Shown: positions 10,496 to 20,246 of the stretch, in pieces | Layout of the letters: the number at the start of each line of letters is the position of its first letter | Numbering within the stretch: the stretch's first letter is position 1 | Assembly: GCA_021432635.1 (NCBI GenBank) | Contig: MU270066.1 | Coordinates: 1-64,000 of the forward strand | Direction of reading: 5' to 3' | Length of the DNA stretch: 64,000 bases | Origin: Thozetella sp. PMI_491 | Taxonomy: Eukaryota; Ascomycota; Sordariomycetes; Chaetosphaeriales; Chaetosphaeriaceae | Notes under the pieces: model-generated | What the model was told of the DNA's origin: nothing | Database searches by the model: none | Seen by the model: the letters and a program-made list of their open reading frames with translations, nothing else | Position numbers and translations under genes: made by a program

Positions 10496-12022
10496 ATGCT
10501 CTTGAATGAGTCGATTCTATTGCTTGCGGGCCTTGTTGCCTTGTCGCGGAAGGCTGCTGCCCTCGCGACAGGTGATGCAGAGGCCATGTTTAATGCATAC
10601 AACAACGCCTTTTTGATCGCCAGGTCCCCTACCGAGGTCTATTACAAGGCAGCTCTCAACACCCAGAATGTGGATCAAGGGTGGACAGGGGCTCTTGACA
10701 TCCAAGGAGCTGAGGATGCCTACGACCGGACCGGTGACCCTGCGAAGAAGGCACTGGTGAATGATCTCTTGACGACTTTTCTGATCAAAAACTCGCCACC
10801 AAACCTGGGGCCATGGGACCAAGACGGCTGGAATGACGATATGGGCTGGTACGCCCTGGCGCTCATTCGAGGCTACCTGATCACGCGAAACGAAAACTTT
10901 TACACGCAAGGCAAGTATGCTTTCGATCTTGCGTTTGGCCGCGGCTGGGATACGCAGTACAATGGCGGCGGCATCTGGGAATTAGACCCCGCGCAGGCGG
11001 CCCAGCAAGGGCGCGCTCCCGCGAAAGAAGCCCTGTCGAACGACAGCCTCGGCAAGGCTGCTTGCTACCTCTTCCAGGCCAAGCGGGATTCAGCCTATCT
11101 TGGAAAGTGCCAACAGATCTACGACTGGACGCGGAGCCACTTGTACAACACGGATACTGGACAGGTATATACCGGAGTCTACACCGACGGGTCACTCGTA
11201 GGCGGATCAGACGTCTACAACCAGGGCGCATTCATAGATTTCGCCGGCTTGGTCTACGAGACTACCGGTTCTCCCACCGCCCACGATGACGCCAAGCGAG
11301 CCCTCGATTATGGGCGGAACCACATGACCAATAACGGCATCTTCAGCGATTCAGGCGGTCACAACACTTGGGCGGATGAGATGGCGCGTGGCGTGGGCCA
11401 CTTCGTGGCGATGACCCGACTCTGGGACGAGTACTACTCATGGATGGTGCAAAACGCCGACTCTGTGCTTGCGAACCGCCGCAGCGACCTCGGAATTACT
11501 TGGAATGTATGGGACAGGTCGACACCAACAGACAACACAGGGATCGCAACCAACTTCGTCGGCGCGGTGTCGTGGCTCCAGTACACCCCGGCCACCAAGC
11601 CCAGCAATATTGGAGGAATGCACGTCATCACCAACCAGCAGACAGGCTACGCCATCGACAGCGGCGCGAGCTACATATTAGGCGGTAACGTCTTTCAATG
11701 GGGCGCGAATTGGGGCCAGAACCAACGCTGGCGGCTGTCGCAGAACTCGGATAATTCCTGGACTATCTATAGTCTGGGAACCTTCCTGGCACTCGACTGC
11801 GCCGGCGGCGCAGCCAGCTCCAACGACCCCGTCATCCAGTACTTGTCCCACCGGGAAAATAACCAGCGTTGGTGGATTGAGCAGCAGTCGGACGGCAGCT
11901 ACAAGATCCAGAACCAAGCGAGCGGGAAGGTTCTGGATGGTTACAACACGCTCACCTACGGAGATCCTTTACGATTCAGTGACTGGACTGGGGCGGCATC
12001 ACAGCGGTGGATTATTCAATAA
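10496..12022 (+). CDS. Secreted GH76 alpha-1,6-mannanase with ricin-B lectin domain
   Basis: A single-exon gene encodes 508 residues. I chose the ATG at 10496 because it places a signal peptide at the N-terminus (ILLLAGLVALS, cleavage near residue 23); an in-frame ATG 17 codons upstream would bury it. Residues 25-370 are a GH76 (alpha/alpha)6 barrel with the paired catalytic aspartates D114-D115 in GWNDDMGWYALALIRGY. From about 372 to the end is a ricin-type beta-trefoil with three QxW repeats (NQRWRL, NQRWWI, SQRWII). GH76 enzymes cut alpha-1,6-mannan backbones of fungal or bacterial walls. Unlike Dfg5/Dcw1 there is no C-terminal GPI signal, so a freely secreted enzyme is more likely. The lectin part probably targets glycan. 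Confidence 0.92.
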   Translation: MLLNESILLLAGLVALSRKAAALATGDAEAMFNAYNNAFLIARSPTEVYYKAALNTQNVDQGWTGALDIQGAEDAYDRTGDPAKKALVNDLLTTFLIKNSPPNLGPWDQDGWNDDMGWYALALIRGYLITRNENFYTQGKYAFDLAFGRGWDTQYNGGGIWELDPAQAAQQGRAPAKEALSNDSLGKAACYLFQAKRDSAYLGKCQQIYDWTRSHLYNTDTGQVYTGVYTDGSLVGGSDVYNQGAFIDFAGLVYETTGSPTAHDDAKRALDYGRNHMTNNGIFSDSGGHNTWADEMARGVGHFVAMTRLWDEYYSWMVQNADSVLANRRSDLGITWNVWDRSTPTDNTGIATNFVGAVSWLQYTPATKPSNIGGMHVITNQQTGYAIDSGASYILGGNVFQWGANWGQNQRWRLSQNSDNSWTIYSLGTFLALDCAGGAASSNDPVIQYLSHRENNQRWWIEQQSDGSYKIQNQASGKVLDGYNTLTYGDPLRFSDWTGAASQRWIIQ

Positions 12023-14432
12023 GAATTCCCTTGCCTAGAAATTGTGACAGCGTGACAACAAACGAGGACCGTTCAGCCCTGTAATAAGTGTGAGATTTGT
12101 ACATAATTTCCATGTAAGCCACATCAATGCTCACCCTAGATAGCTACATGCTCTCATATCCGTAGACAGAATCATCTTTAATATGTTAGCATATATCACC
12201 TTCCTTCCGCGTACAGTCACTCGCTGCCTGAGTCTTGCAAAGGACTCCAAGCAGAACACGCACGAACGAACGGATAGCGTCACTCTCGATCTCGGTGAAT
12301 GCGAGCCGGTTAAGACGTGCGGTAATGGGACCGCGCGCCGAACCGTAATTGCTGAAAGAAGGAGGGGCGCTTGGTAGTAAACAGCTGAATCGGAGGACCA
12401 TTTTGACAGGGCCGTCGCCTAATAATGTAGTGACACGCCTCCCTTGAACATGCACGTTGGTTTGTTTTGTAGGCGCCCAACGGTGGCGCAGTCCGAATAT
12501 CCGCCGAGCAGGGGGGGACGGTCAGCGCGTCTTAATTAGGTGCCGTGCTGTCGGTAACCAGTTGTGTAGAGTCCAGTGGAGACTACCGTGGACACCCTCG
12601 GAAGGGGATCCATCCGCTCTGCCAGAGAGTCAAACAGGCGATATCCGTCTGAGGGTCTGAGGGTCCTGCCCTCTTTCAAGCCATGCACGATGCCTGCATA
12701 TGGGCGGTCTTAAAGCTGCTAGCCAAGCGAATCGGGAGGGCGTGACTACGAACATGCCGACTAGGAGCGCCCGCTCGACCCGTCTGTCGGCATCCGCCGT
12801 CATCAAAGGAGGGGCATGTAGTTAGCTAGGTAGGAGGTAACCCTATAGCGCATTTGAGCTGACAGCCTAAGAGCCTACCCTGGCTCTCACCCCAGCATGA
12901 GGCGGGAAATGCCCTCGTATCTCGCGTGCCTAAACCAACTGACCGCTCACCAGAGTGCCAGAGGTAATCCGAATGAGCCGGTGTCGAACTTGATCGACTA
13001 TGTTCTACGGAGTATTGTGGGCTAGTGTTGAGGAAGTCCCGAAGACATAGCCGCGTAGGTCACGAGGGTTCTTGTTGCTGCCCGTTGGCACAGCACAGAC
13101 CGTATTATTTACCCATGTTGAGGCGTGTCGCTTATCAGAGAAATCTTTGAATCTATTCCTCGGGGGGCTGGCTCGGACGGCGAACAGCAGTATGCAGTAT
13201 GCAGTATGCAATATGGTTCCTGCAATAATGCTGTGTTTTCATTTCCCCTTCTTCCATCACTCGTGCCGAGAGCTGTGCTGCGAGACTCGAACACCCCAGA
13301 AAGGCCCAAATCCCCTGCTTGGCCTGCTAGACGCTATCATCTACAGGCCAACGCCAGAATCTACCTTGCCACTAACCAGGCTAGGGACTAGTTTCCCTCG
13401 GCAATATTGATCAGCGTATCGCGCCCAATCCATTCAGGCTGTTGGTACACCCTTGCATATGCACACTCAACCAACAAAACTTTTACTCCCTGCCTTAGTT
13501 CCGCCTCCATTTTCTTATTCCAAATGGTACGATTCCAGACTAGCATACTGCACCGTAGGTCATGGAACAAGGGTACACCAGGGAGATAAGGTAGTACGCG
13601 AAGGTGTTTGCACCACCCTGGCCCTTGTTGTGTGGAATGGTCACCGCCCGGCTAATTCGTCTTTGCTTGGGTGGCCATCGCCTTGGTCAGAACCATAGTG
13701 GCTTAGCCGGATCTGGGAAGAAGATATGTTCACATACAAGCAGTCCAATATTCATACCTTCGGGCTGTGAATACGGATCCGCATCCATGAACCATTGCAA
13801 CGTGCAAGGAATCTTAGAAGGGCGGGGCAGCAGGGCTTGTGGCTAGGGTTGCGAAGTGTGGAAACGGACTGGCCGGCTGACTTGTCAGTGTTGGATGTGC
13901 GGTCGGCCGTACTACCTGCTGAGCATGGAAAGGCAGATCGGCTTGAAGTGCGCCACGGTCATGGCCATCGAGATCTGCAGTTGGGTCCCTATCCTCACCC
14001 GTTGCGGCTGTCAGACGGCCCATCTCACAGCCCCATTCATACACGATGCTGAAAACCCAGATGTGGTTTTCTGTCATTCCATGCAAATTTCCATCCCCTC
14101 GCCTCTGCCTGGCCTGCATCTCAACCGTGATCCGGCGCTTATTCCTTACCGCGCAGCCGTATGATTGGCATGGCAGTCGCCCTAGGCCATAGTGCGCGTG
14201 AGAATAGAATTCAAGCACCATACAGGGGGGGGAGTTCGTTGGTGCATGCACCTAGACGCTTCAACCGGCCGACTGGGCCGGTGGCAATGCAGGGGTCTAT
14301 ACTTGGATAGGGCTGGAGACTGGGTTTATAACTAGAAGGGTGCCCCCCCAGGATAAGGAGGTAATTTTTCCCTTCAACTACATGAATTGATATAATGAAA
14401 TCCCTTTCTTCTTTATCATAAACTCGCGGGGT
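12023..14432. other. Gene-poor region
   Basis: About 2.4 kb hold only short overlapping frames on both strands, the longest around 145 codons at 13814-14251 with no motif. A 7-base tandem repeat lies near 13190. The sequence looks like intergenic or decayed DNA upstream of the single-span membrane protein. Confidence 0.5.
13187..13214. repeat. 7-base tandem repeat
   Basis: Three exact GCAGTAT units are followed by one GCAATAT unit. It is a short minisatellite in intergenic DNA. Confidence 0.9.
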
Positions 14433-15323
14433 ATGCCGCCCTTCGTCAGCAAAGAAGCAAGTTCGAGCACCGCAGAAGCACAATCCGAAGGGGGCATTCC
14501 TCTTGCCACTATTATTGCCATCTCGTGTTGTGCAGCCGTCTTGGCCATGAGTGGCTTCGCCTATGCCCTTTGCTGTTGGCGACGGAGGAGAGATGCCACG
14601 GAGATAGAGCACCACAGCCAAGTGGTATCTTCACCTTATCACACGGCCGACCTACATGGGAGATATGGTCAGGAAGGACCAGTCTCTCCTTTCCAAGTCT
14701 ACATACACTACAGGCAACCTGCTGAGCATGCCAGCAGGTATGCGCCTATGACCCGCTCGTCCAACTCGTCATCTGGCCTATCGGGCGTCGACGAGAATAG
14801 CGCCACGCGCCGGCAGGCCTTACTAGACTCAAGGATTCGTGGTTCAACACCATCCCCTCCGACTCTTCCCAACTCACCCCAAACACGGGGTCTTCCAGCA
14901 ACTCCAGCCGCTTTCAAGCCTAACTCTCCTTTTTCCCGACCCAGTACTTCTAGAGCTCTACCTCTACAATACGTCTTACCGCTCGAGCCCGCATCGTCTT
15001 TCATTCAGTCTGGCTTTCCACCAGCCCAAGGCGTCCAAGCCGGTGCCTTAGTGTCGGTCCCCTCGAGACCTCCCCGTTACGGCGAGGCTATCTACCCTCA
15101 GTTTGCGGCCCCATTACAGACACCAATGGAAGATGCCGTTATTATTTCCTTCAGACCCGGCGTAGGATTTTCGGAGCATCGGAGCATGCGTGGACAACCC
15201 GAGAAGAAGCGTCGATATAGCAGGCTAAGGGTAGCACTGTCTTCCAGAAGTACGAAGAAAAGGGCTCATATTCGTGGCCCTGATATCCCAATCTCTAACG
15301 GAGAGGACTTGCTTTTTGGATAG
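14433..15323 (+). CDS. Single-span membrane protein with disordered cytoplasmic tail
   Basis: An uninterrupted frame of 296 residues. After about 22 polar residues (SKEASSSTAEAQSEGG) there is one membrane span (LATIIAISCCAAVLAMSGFAYALCC), then the stop-transfer run WRRRR, giving a likely N-out, C-in topology. The remaining 240 residues are rich in S, P and R with LPNSP, TPSPP and SRPSTSR motifs and a basic end (KKRRYSR, TKKRAH). The reading frame stays open upstream of the ATG as a hydrophobic run (IPFFFII), so the 5' end may be an unseen exon. A related, shorter protein with the same SEGxIPLA-span-RR arrangement is encoded at 19480-20246. I do not recognise a family. The layout resembles cell-wall sensors without their ectodomain, which is only an analogy. 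Confidence 0.6.
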   Translation: MPPFVSKEASSSTAEAQSEGGIPLATIIAISCCAAVLAMSGFAYALCCWRRRRDATEIEHHSQVVSSPYHTADLHGRYGQEGPVSPFQVYIHYRQPAEHASRYAPMTRSSNSSSGLSGVDENSATRRQALLDSRIRGSTPSPPTLPNSPQTRGLPATPAAFKPNSPFSRPSTSRALPLQYVLPLEPASSFIQSGFPPAQGVQAGALVSVPSRPPRYGEAIYPQFAAPLQTPMEDAVIISFRPGVGFSEHRSMRGQPEKKRRYSRLRVALSSRSTKKRAHIRGPDIPISNGEDLLFG

Positions 15324-16285
15324 GGATCGGGAGGGACTGCCGGAGATGTGTTGGCCCTTTATCTGTTTTGCACATTCCTACATGCACAAATCGGACAGAT
15401 GGCCATCATGAACACCAATATCAAAATTGCGTCAGTTTGGACAAGATATTATACCATTATCAGGGAAGAAGAGGGAGCCTTGGACCACACGCGGAAAATT
15501 GGGACATCAACCACTATTACCGCACATTGAGGTGGACCAACGGAATAAAAATCACCTAAACAAAGAAAGTCACTAAAGGGTTTGAGACAATTAAATATAG
15601 TTATATATATTTGCCCTGTGTACACCGAATTGAAACGGTAAAGAGAACTAAACAGGGGGGATTAGCCCCAATCTTCTGCCCGCTGCTGCACGTAGTGTAC
15701 GTCCTAAAGAGTGATGATCGGGGAGAAGACCAGACATCCAAAGTTCCTTCCGGAGGGCAGATAGCAGATTAGCGAAGGAAGCTGGTGTTTGCATCCTTGG
15801 TTCATGCACTGTCGACCCAACGGGGATTTGGACCCTAACAAGTCGGCCAGGACAGTTGGCCAGCGCCTTCATCCCACGGGCCCCTGCAAATAGAGCTGAG
15901 AGCTGGACGAAGGGAGATTCCCAGAGCTGTACATACAAAAACCCCTCCTGAAACTACCTAGGTTTCCGTCGCTTGTTTGGATCGGCCTCCGTTGCTGGGT
16001 CATAATCCTTTGCCTAGGCATTCCACAAGAAAAGAAAATACAGGGCTTTCCTGATCCATCGCCTGCTTGGACATGGTATGAAATAACCAAGGAAAATTCC
16101 TGTGTTCGAGTCATCCTGTGACAAGTTTCGTGTGTCATCCGCGATGTGGTATGTAAGCCGCCCCACGCGGAGTATACATATCGTGACGTTCGAGAACCTG
16201 ATTGACCAGAGGAAAGGCCAACAGGGCTGGGTAAAAGCGAACTAATGATTTTCTCCTCCTCTCCTAATTGTGAATCTGGAATAGC
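15324..16285. other. Convergent 3' spacer
   Basis: The spacer lies between the membrane protein (+) and the amidase (-). It is AT-rich near 15590-15620 and has no supported gene. Confidence 0.5.
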
Positions 16286-18938
16286 TCACTCGGCAGACCG
16301 TGTGCGCGAATGTTTCGGAGAACTGCTCGCGCTTCGGGCGTGCCCACGGTCGCTCGGCGTCGCAAATCTGACAACCCGGTTGTCCACCAGCGATCGGCTG
16401 CGGTACCTCCTATCGCGTCCGCTATGGATGCGCGAAGACTGCTCTAACCTCGACCGGGAATCTTTGATACTCGAGTTCTTCGGCGCGTAGGGCTCGGGCG
16501 CCACACCAGAATCCTTCGCGAACTTCGAATCGAAGATACTGGGGCACGCACCGATGGGGATCGTCTCCTTTGCTGCACTGACCTTCCGACTAGCACCAGT
16601 ACTGTCATCTGACTTGGATTTATAGACGGGGTTCGAGGTTTGTGGTCGGAAGATCGGATCGGCTACAGGACGGTGTGGCACAACAAATGGAGCGTTGGTC
16701 GCGTTCGGCGAAGTCTTGGGGGTGGCGGCTGTTTCCCGATTGGTAGGAGTGCTCGAGCTATGAGCTGTATGGGGGTATGGAGGAAGGACTCTTTCTCTGG
16801 GGTTTGGGTTCTTGGTTCGATCCGCTGGCATGTTGATGGGCGACCCCCCTTCGATAGGGTTTTGAGGCCCTGGGAAGTTGTGCGAAACGCGGCCAGAAGC
16901 GGCCGTGAGAGGCACCGTAGTGGTCAACGGATGGACTGCCCGTGAAATTGCCGTGATGGGGGTTTCTAGATTGGCCCCTCTGTGGTTCTCTGACATGTTA
17001 GCGACGGATATTTTACCCCCCGTAGGATTGCGCATTTTTGATGTCATGGCCGTGATGGCCAGCTGGGAAACCGGGGGCTTGAACGAGGGGCGTGTCGTAT
17101 AGCTAGATGAAGCAGACCAGGGCGAATAGCCGGTGACGGGGGAGTATCTCGAATTCATAGGAGCGTCCCTTGTAGAGAGGTGCCTTGAAAATGGGTTATT
17201 GGTGAAGGTTGGAGAGATCGGAGTCTCGCCGATCCCAAAGAACGGAGTTATTGGTGTCGGAATTGAGTCTGCAAAGTTCGACTCTTCTCCCGGGTATGGG
17301 GTGCCCTTGTGTTGGTAAACGAGTGGCGAGGTGGGGATTGACTCCATCCTCGATCGCAGGTGAAGTGAAGCCGGACTAGCAGGGTTTGGCGACAGGATTC
17401 CAGGGCTCATTGTACTCCCGGCAACTGAACAGTCTGAGGAGCCGGCACTGCGCGTGATGGAAGAAGAGATCTCGTCGAGGCTAACCGTGTATGGGATTTG
17501 AATCTTTGGGGACTGTGGACGGGGCTTCGTACGGCCGGTTGTTGAATAGACCGACGGGGAATTTGGTGGCATGGCGGCGTTAGAGACAGAAGTTATAACT
17601 GGAGGCGCTAAGGGAGGTGTGATACACCGCTTTTGGGTTATATTTAGCCCCGTATCGATCCTGGGGACATCTGGCTTAGGGTTCTTGGGTTTCGTGGCGT
17701 TAGACTGGTCGTTTGTTTTGCTATTCTCCTTGTCGGCCGGCAGTCTTGCCTTCGTGGGCGCGCTGGTGGCCTTGGAGTCGTAAGGAATTGCATGGCTCGG
17801 TCCTGGCAATTCAGACGGGGCCACTGATGTGGCTGTCGAGTCGGCGGTGGATACAGTGGTTGAGCTCACTGTTGATGAAGCCGCCGACATTCCCCGCTCC
17901 TCTTGATCCATGGGATCAGACTCTTCTTCGCCTTGGAATACGACCTTTTGCACTAACTTTGCGTGTGGTGGCTTGTCAGTATCAACAACAAGGAGTTCCT
18001 TGTTGCCTCGCCCAAGAATGCCGTAGACAAGGACCTCTCCGCTCTTGATACCGATAACCGCACTAGTGCCGCAATAGAGAGCATCATCTTCGATGCCAGA
18101 CCGGTTGCAGAATACCACAGTAATCTCTTCGTCCCGCTCCTCGCGGATCAAGGGCTCCAGCCTCTGTACCCAGTACGTCAGAGATACAAGGTCTGGTTCC
18201 TGGGGCATACGGCTGAATATTGGACCTTCTTCAAGGGTCATCCATGCCATGGAAATAATGACGAGGTTGGCCTTGACCTTCAAGACATGGATTCCAAACT
18301 CAAATGCATTCCAGGGGGCCTCGAATTTGTAAGGACTATATATGCTTGTTAGCGTATGAGCTCAGGTAGGGAGGGGGTGGGTATTTGATATACTTTATAT
18401 CCATGCAGATACCCATCACAGTGCTTCCTAGCTCGGGAATTTTTTCGTGGAAGAAGCCTTCCCCTTCGAGTGCCCATGTTTCATCTGTTGGGTAAAGGAA
18501 CGTCTTCCTATAGTTCGCCACTGTCTCTCCATCCCCGTTGACTACGATGACCGAATTATAGTACTCGGGACCTGTGGGCCACTTCTTAGACAGATTTACC
18601 ATCTCCGGGTAGCCTACCGAAACGGTGCAGTTGTATTTCAGAGCCGTCGTACGAGCCCAGAGCGAAGAGATGCCCGACCCGGCATGCTCCAAAAAGGGAG
18701 TTATCTCGTGCAACGACGAGAAATTGTAGCCTTAGACACAAAAGTAAGCTCTTGTATACCCTAGGGTTCCAAGCATCGTGGGCTTGCAGTTACCTGTAAA
18801 CGCTAGTTCGGGTAGCACCAAGAGGTCTAGCTCGTCGAGAGCCATAGGATCTGTCCGATTGAGGACAGCATCGGCGCGGTTGAGGTTGTTTTCTAGGTCA
18901 CCGACCTTGGGCGCGAACTGGAGGCAAGCGATCCTCAT
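16286..18938 (-). CDS. Nta1-like N-terminal amidase with long disordered tail (copy 1)
   Basis: Three minus-strand exons, 18938-18794, 18730-18394 and 18335-16286, encode 843 residues. Junctions are consensus-like and keep frame. Residues 1-280 are a nitrilase-superfamily domain with the full triad: E44 in LPELAFTG, K124 in NYRKTFLYP and C157 in GICMDINPYKF. These blocks match yeast Nta1 (FPEFALTG, NYRKTFLYD, GICMDLSPYKF), which deamidates N-terminal Asn and Gln in the Arg/N-degron pathway. Later Nta1 blocks are also present (MAWM, FCNRSGIED, GTSAVIG). From about residue 290 the protein is an S/P/T-rich, probably disordered tail of some 550 residues ending in basic, Arg/Ser-rich sequence. A second copy lies at 25670. 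This copy keeps the more canonical active-site surroundings. Confidence 0.87.
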
Positions 18939-19479
18939 AGTTAAAGCTACCGATTCAGCGTCGTCGATGGAGCATTCAACTCGTATTGCTTGTAGATGCT
19001 GACGGCCGTTGCTACTTCAGATACCCAGGCAACTGGCGCGCAACAGGACATTTAAGTATCTACTTCCATTCCCGTACAGCACACGCGATGATATAGATAT
19101 CCTCGCACTTCACAGTCTTCAAGGAGTTTATCTTGCGATCTAAACCCGTCCACGATGCACAATATTCAATTCTGGCCTATTTTAGCACTCTCCACACCCA
19201 CCAGCCTTGCGGCACTTCAAGGCGCGGTCCTAATGGCGCTTGTTCTTACCGCGAGGTCTTGTGATTGGTCCAAGAATCGCCCCCAGTTTACTGCTGTTCC
19301 TTCGGATGATGCCACACATGGGAATAGCGTAGGAATTAGAGAAGGGTGATATGGGATAGCTCATGCAGGTAGACGGTTCAGCCATGCTGATAGGTTAGCG
19401 TTAATGTAGAGAATTATATTTAGACGAGGCTTAAATATAGCGGGATAAATATAGAAGAGCGCTTCCTGGGTGGGAGAGG
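18939..19479. other. Promoter region of amidase copy 1
   Basis: This holds the leader and promoter of the minus-strand amidase. A 64-codon plus-strand frame at 19155-19349 begins with a signal-peptide-like run (FWPILALSTPTSLAAL) but has no other support. AT-rich sequence with repeated AAATATAG lies near 19430-19455. Confidence 0.45.
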
Positions 19480-20246
19480 ATGGAAGATAGTCCGCCGTTC
19501 TGGTATCGAATCATACCGACTTCGTTTGTTTTCTTTGCCTATTCTTCGCGCTTTATACACTCTTCATCGCCAACAAGGCTGATTCGTGATTCTAGCGTCA
19601 CAGAGGCACACTCCGAAGGAAATATCCCCCTCGCTCCCCACGTGGCCATTGCATCCTGTGCAGCCATCTTCAGTAAGGCTAATTTTAGCACTTGTTCCGT
19701 CTCTGTGTAGAAGATTCTTTCAAGACTTGGTGACTTGCATTTTAAGCTCTGTATAGATCACGGGCGGTTAGCGGGAGTTGTCGACATGCATGTGACGATT
19801 CAACCGTAGGTTTCATCGCCCAGCACCACCTCTTTTTGAGTTTGTAACAAGTAGCAAGATTTCTAGTGACCTATTCTTCTGCTAAGGTTCATTTTATCTT
19901 ATTTTTTTTAGGCAGCTTTCTTTATATACACGTAAAAGCTAATATCAGGAGAGCCACCGGCGACTGGGGTCTTCCTCTAGCCCAAACCGTCCCACGTATC
20001 TCTTGCTATTTACTTCCTCGGAACCAACACACCACAGCAAGGAGGTCAGCCCCACAGCTAGATTTTCTCACGAAGGTCAAAGATACACTTGGCAAGATTC
20101 CCAAGAAGACTCCTAGCTGGTTTTCCGAGTATCGCAGCGCTCTAGCGCGGTCCAGGGGGCCGGGCAACTCAGCCAGCCAACTATATTACCGGACTCTAGG
20201 TGGGTATTACCAAATAGTCACACGTGCGGCTCTGATGTCCCAGTGA
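19480..20246 (+). CDS. Probable diverged relative of the 14433 membrane protein
   Basis: I infer two exons, 19480-19672 and 19912-20246, giving 175 residues. The donor is GTAAGG, and the acceptor follows a GCTAAG branch-like site and a T-rich tract ending TTTAG; the phases match exactly. The first exon has a hydrophobic N-terminal run (IIPTSFVFFAY) and TEAHSEGNIPLAPHVAIASCAAIF. This aligns with AEAQSEGGIPLATIIAISCCAAVL of the gene at 14433, and exon 2 continues with a similar NIRRATGD stop-transfer. The rest of exon 2 shows no similarity to that gene or to any family I know. The 239-base intron is long for this window. It could be an expressed paralogue, or a decaying copy whose frame survived by chance. 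Confidence 0.4.

Noticed and set aside
13814-14251. Minus-strand frame of 145 codons in the 12-14 kb gene-poor zone
   Set aside because: No domain, poor codon pattern and overlapping frames of equal length on the other strand.
19155-19349. 64-codon frame with a signal-peptide-like start (possible small secreted protein)
   Set aside because: Hydrophobic starts of this length are common by chance; there is no cysteine pattern, splice support or known relative.
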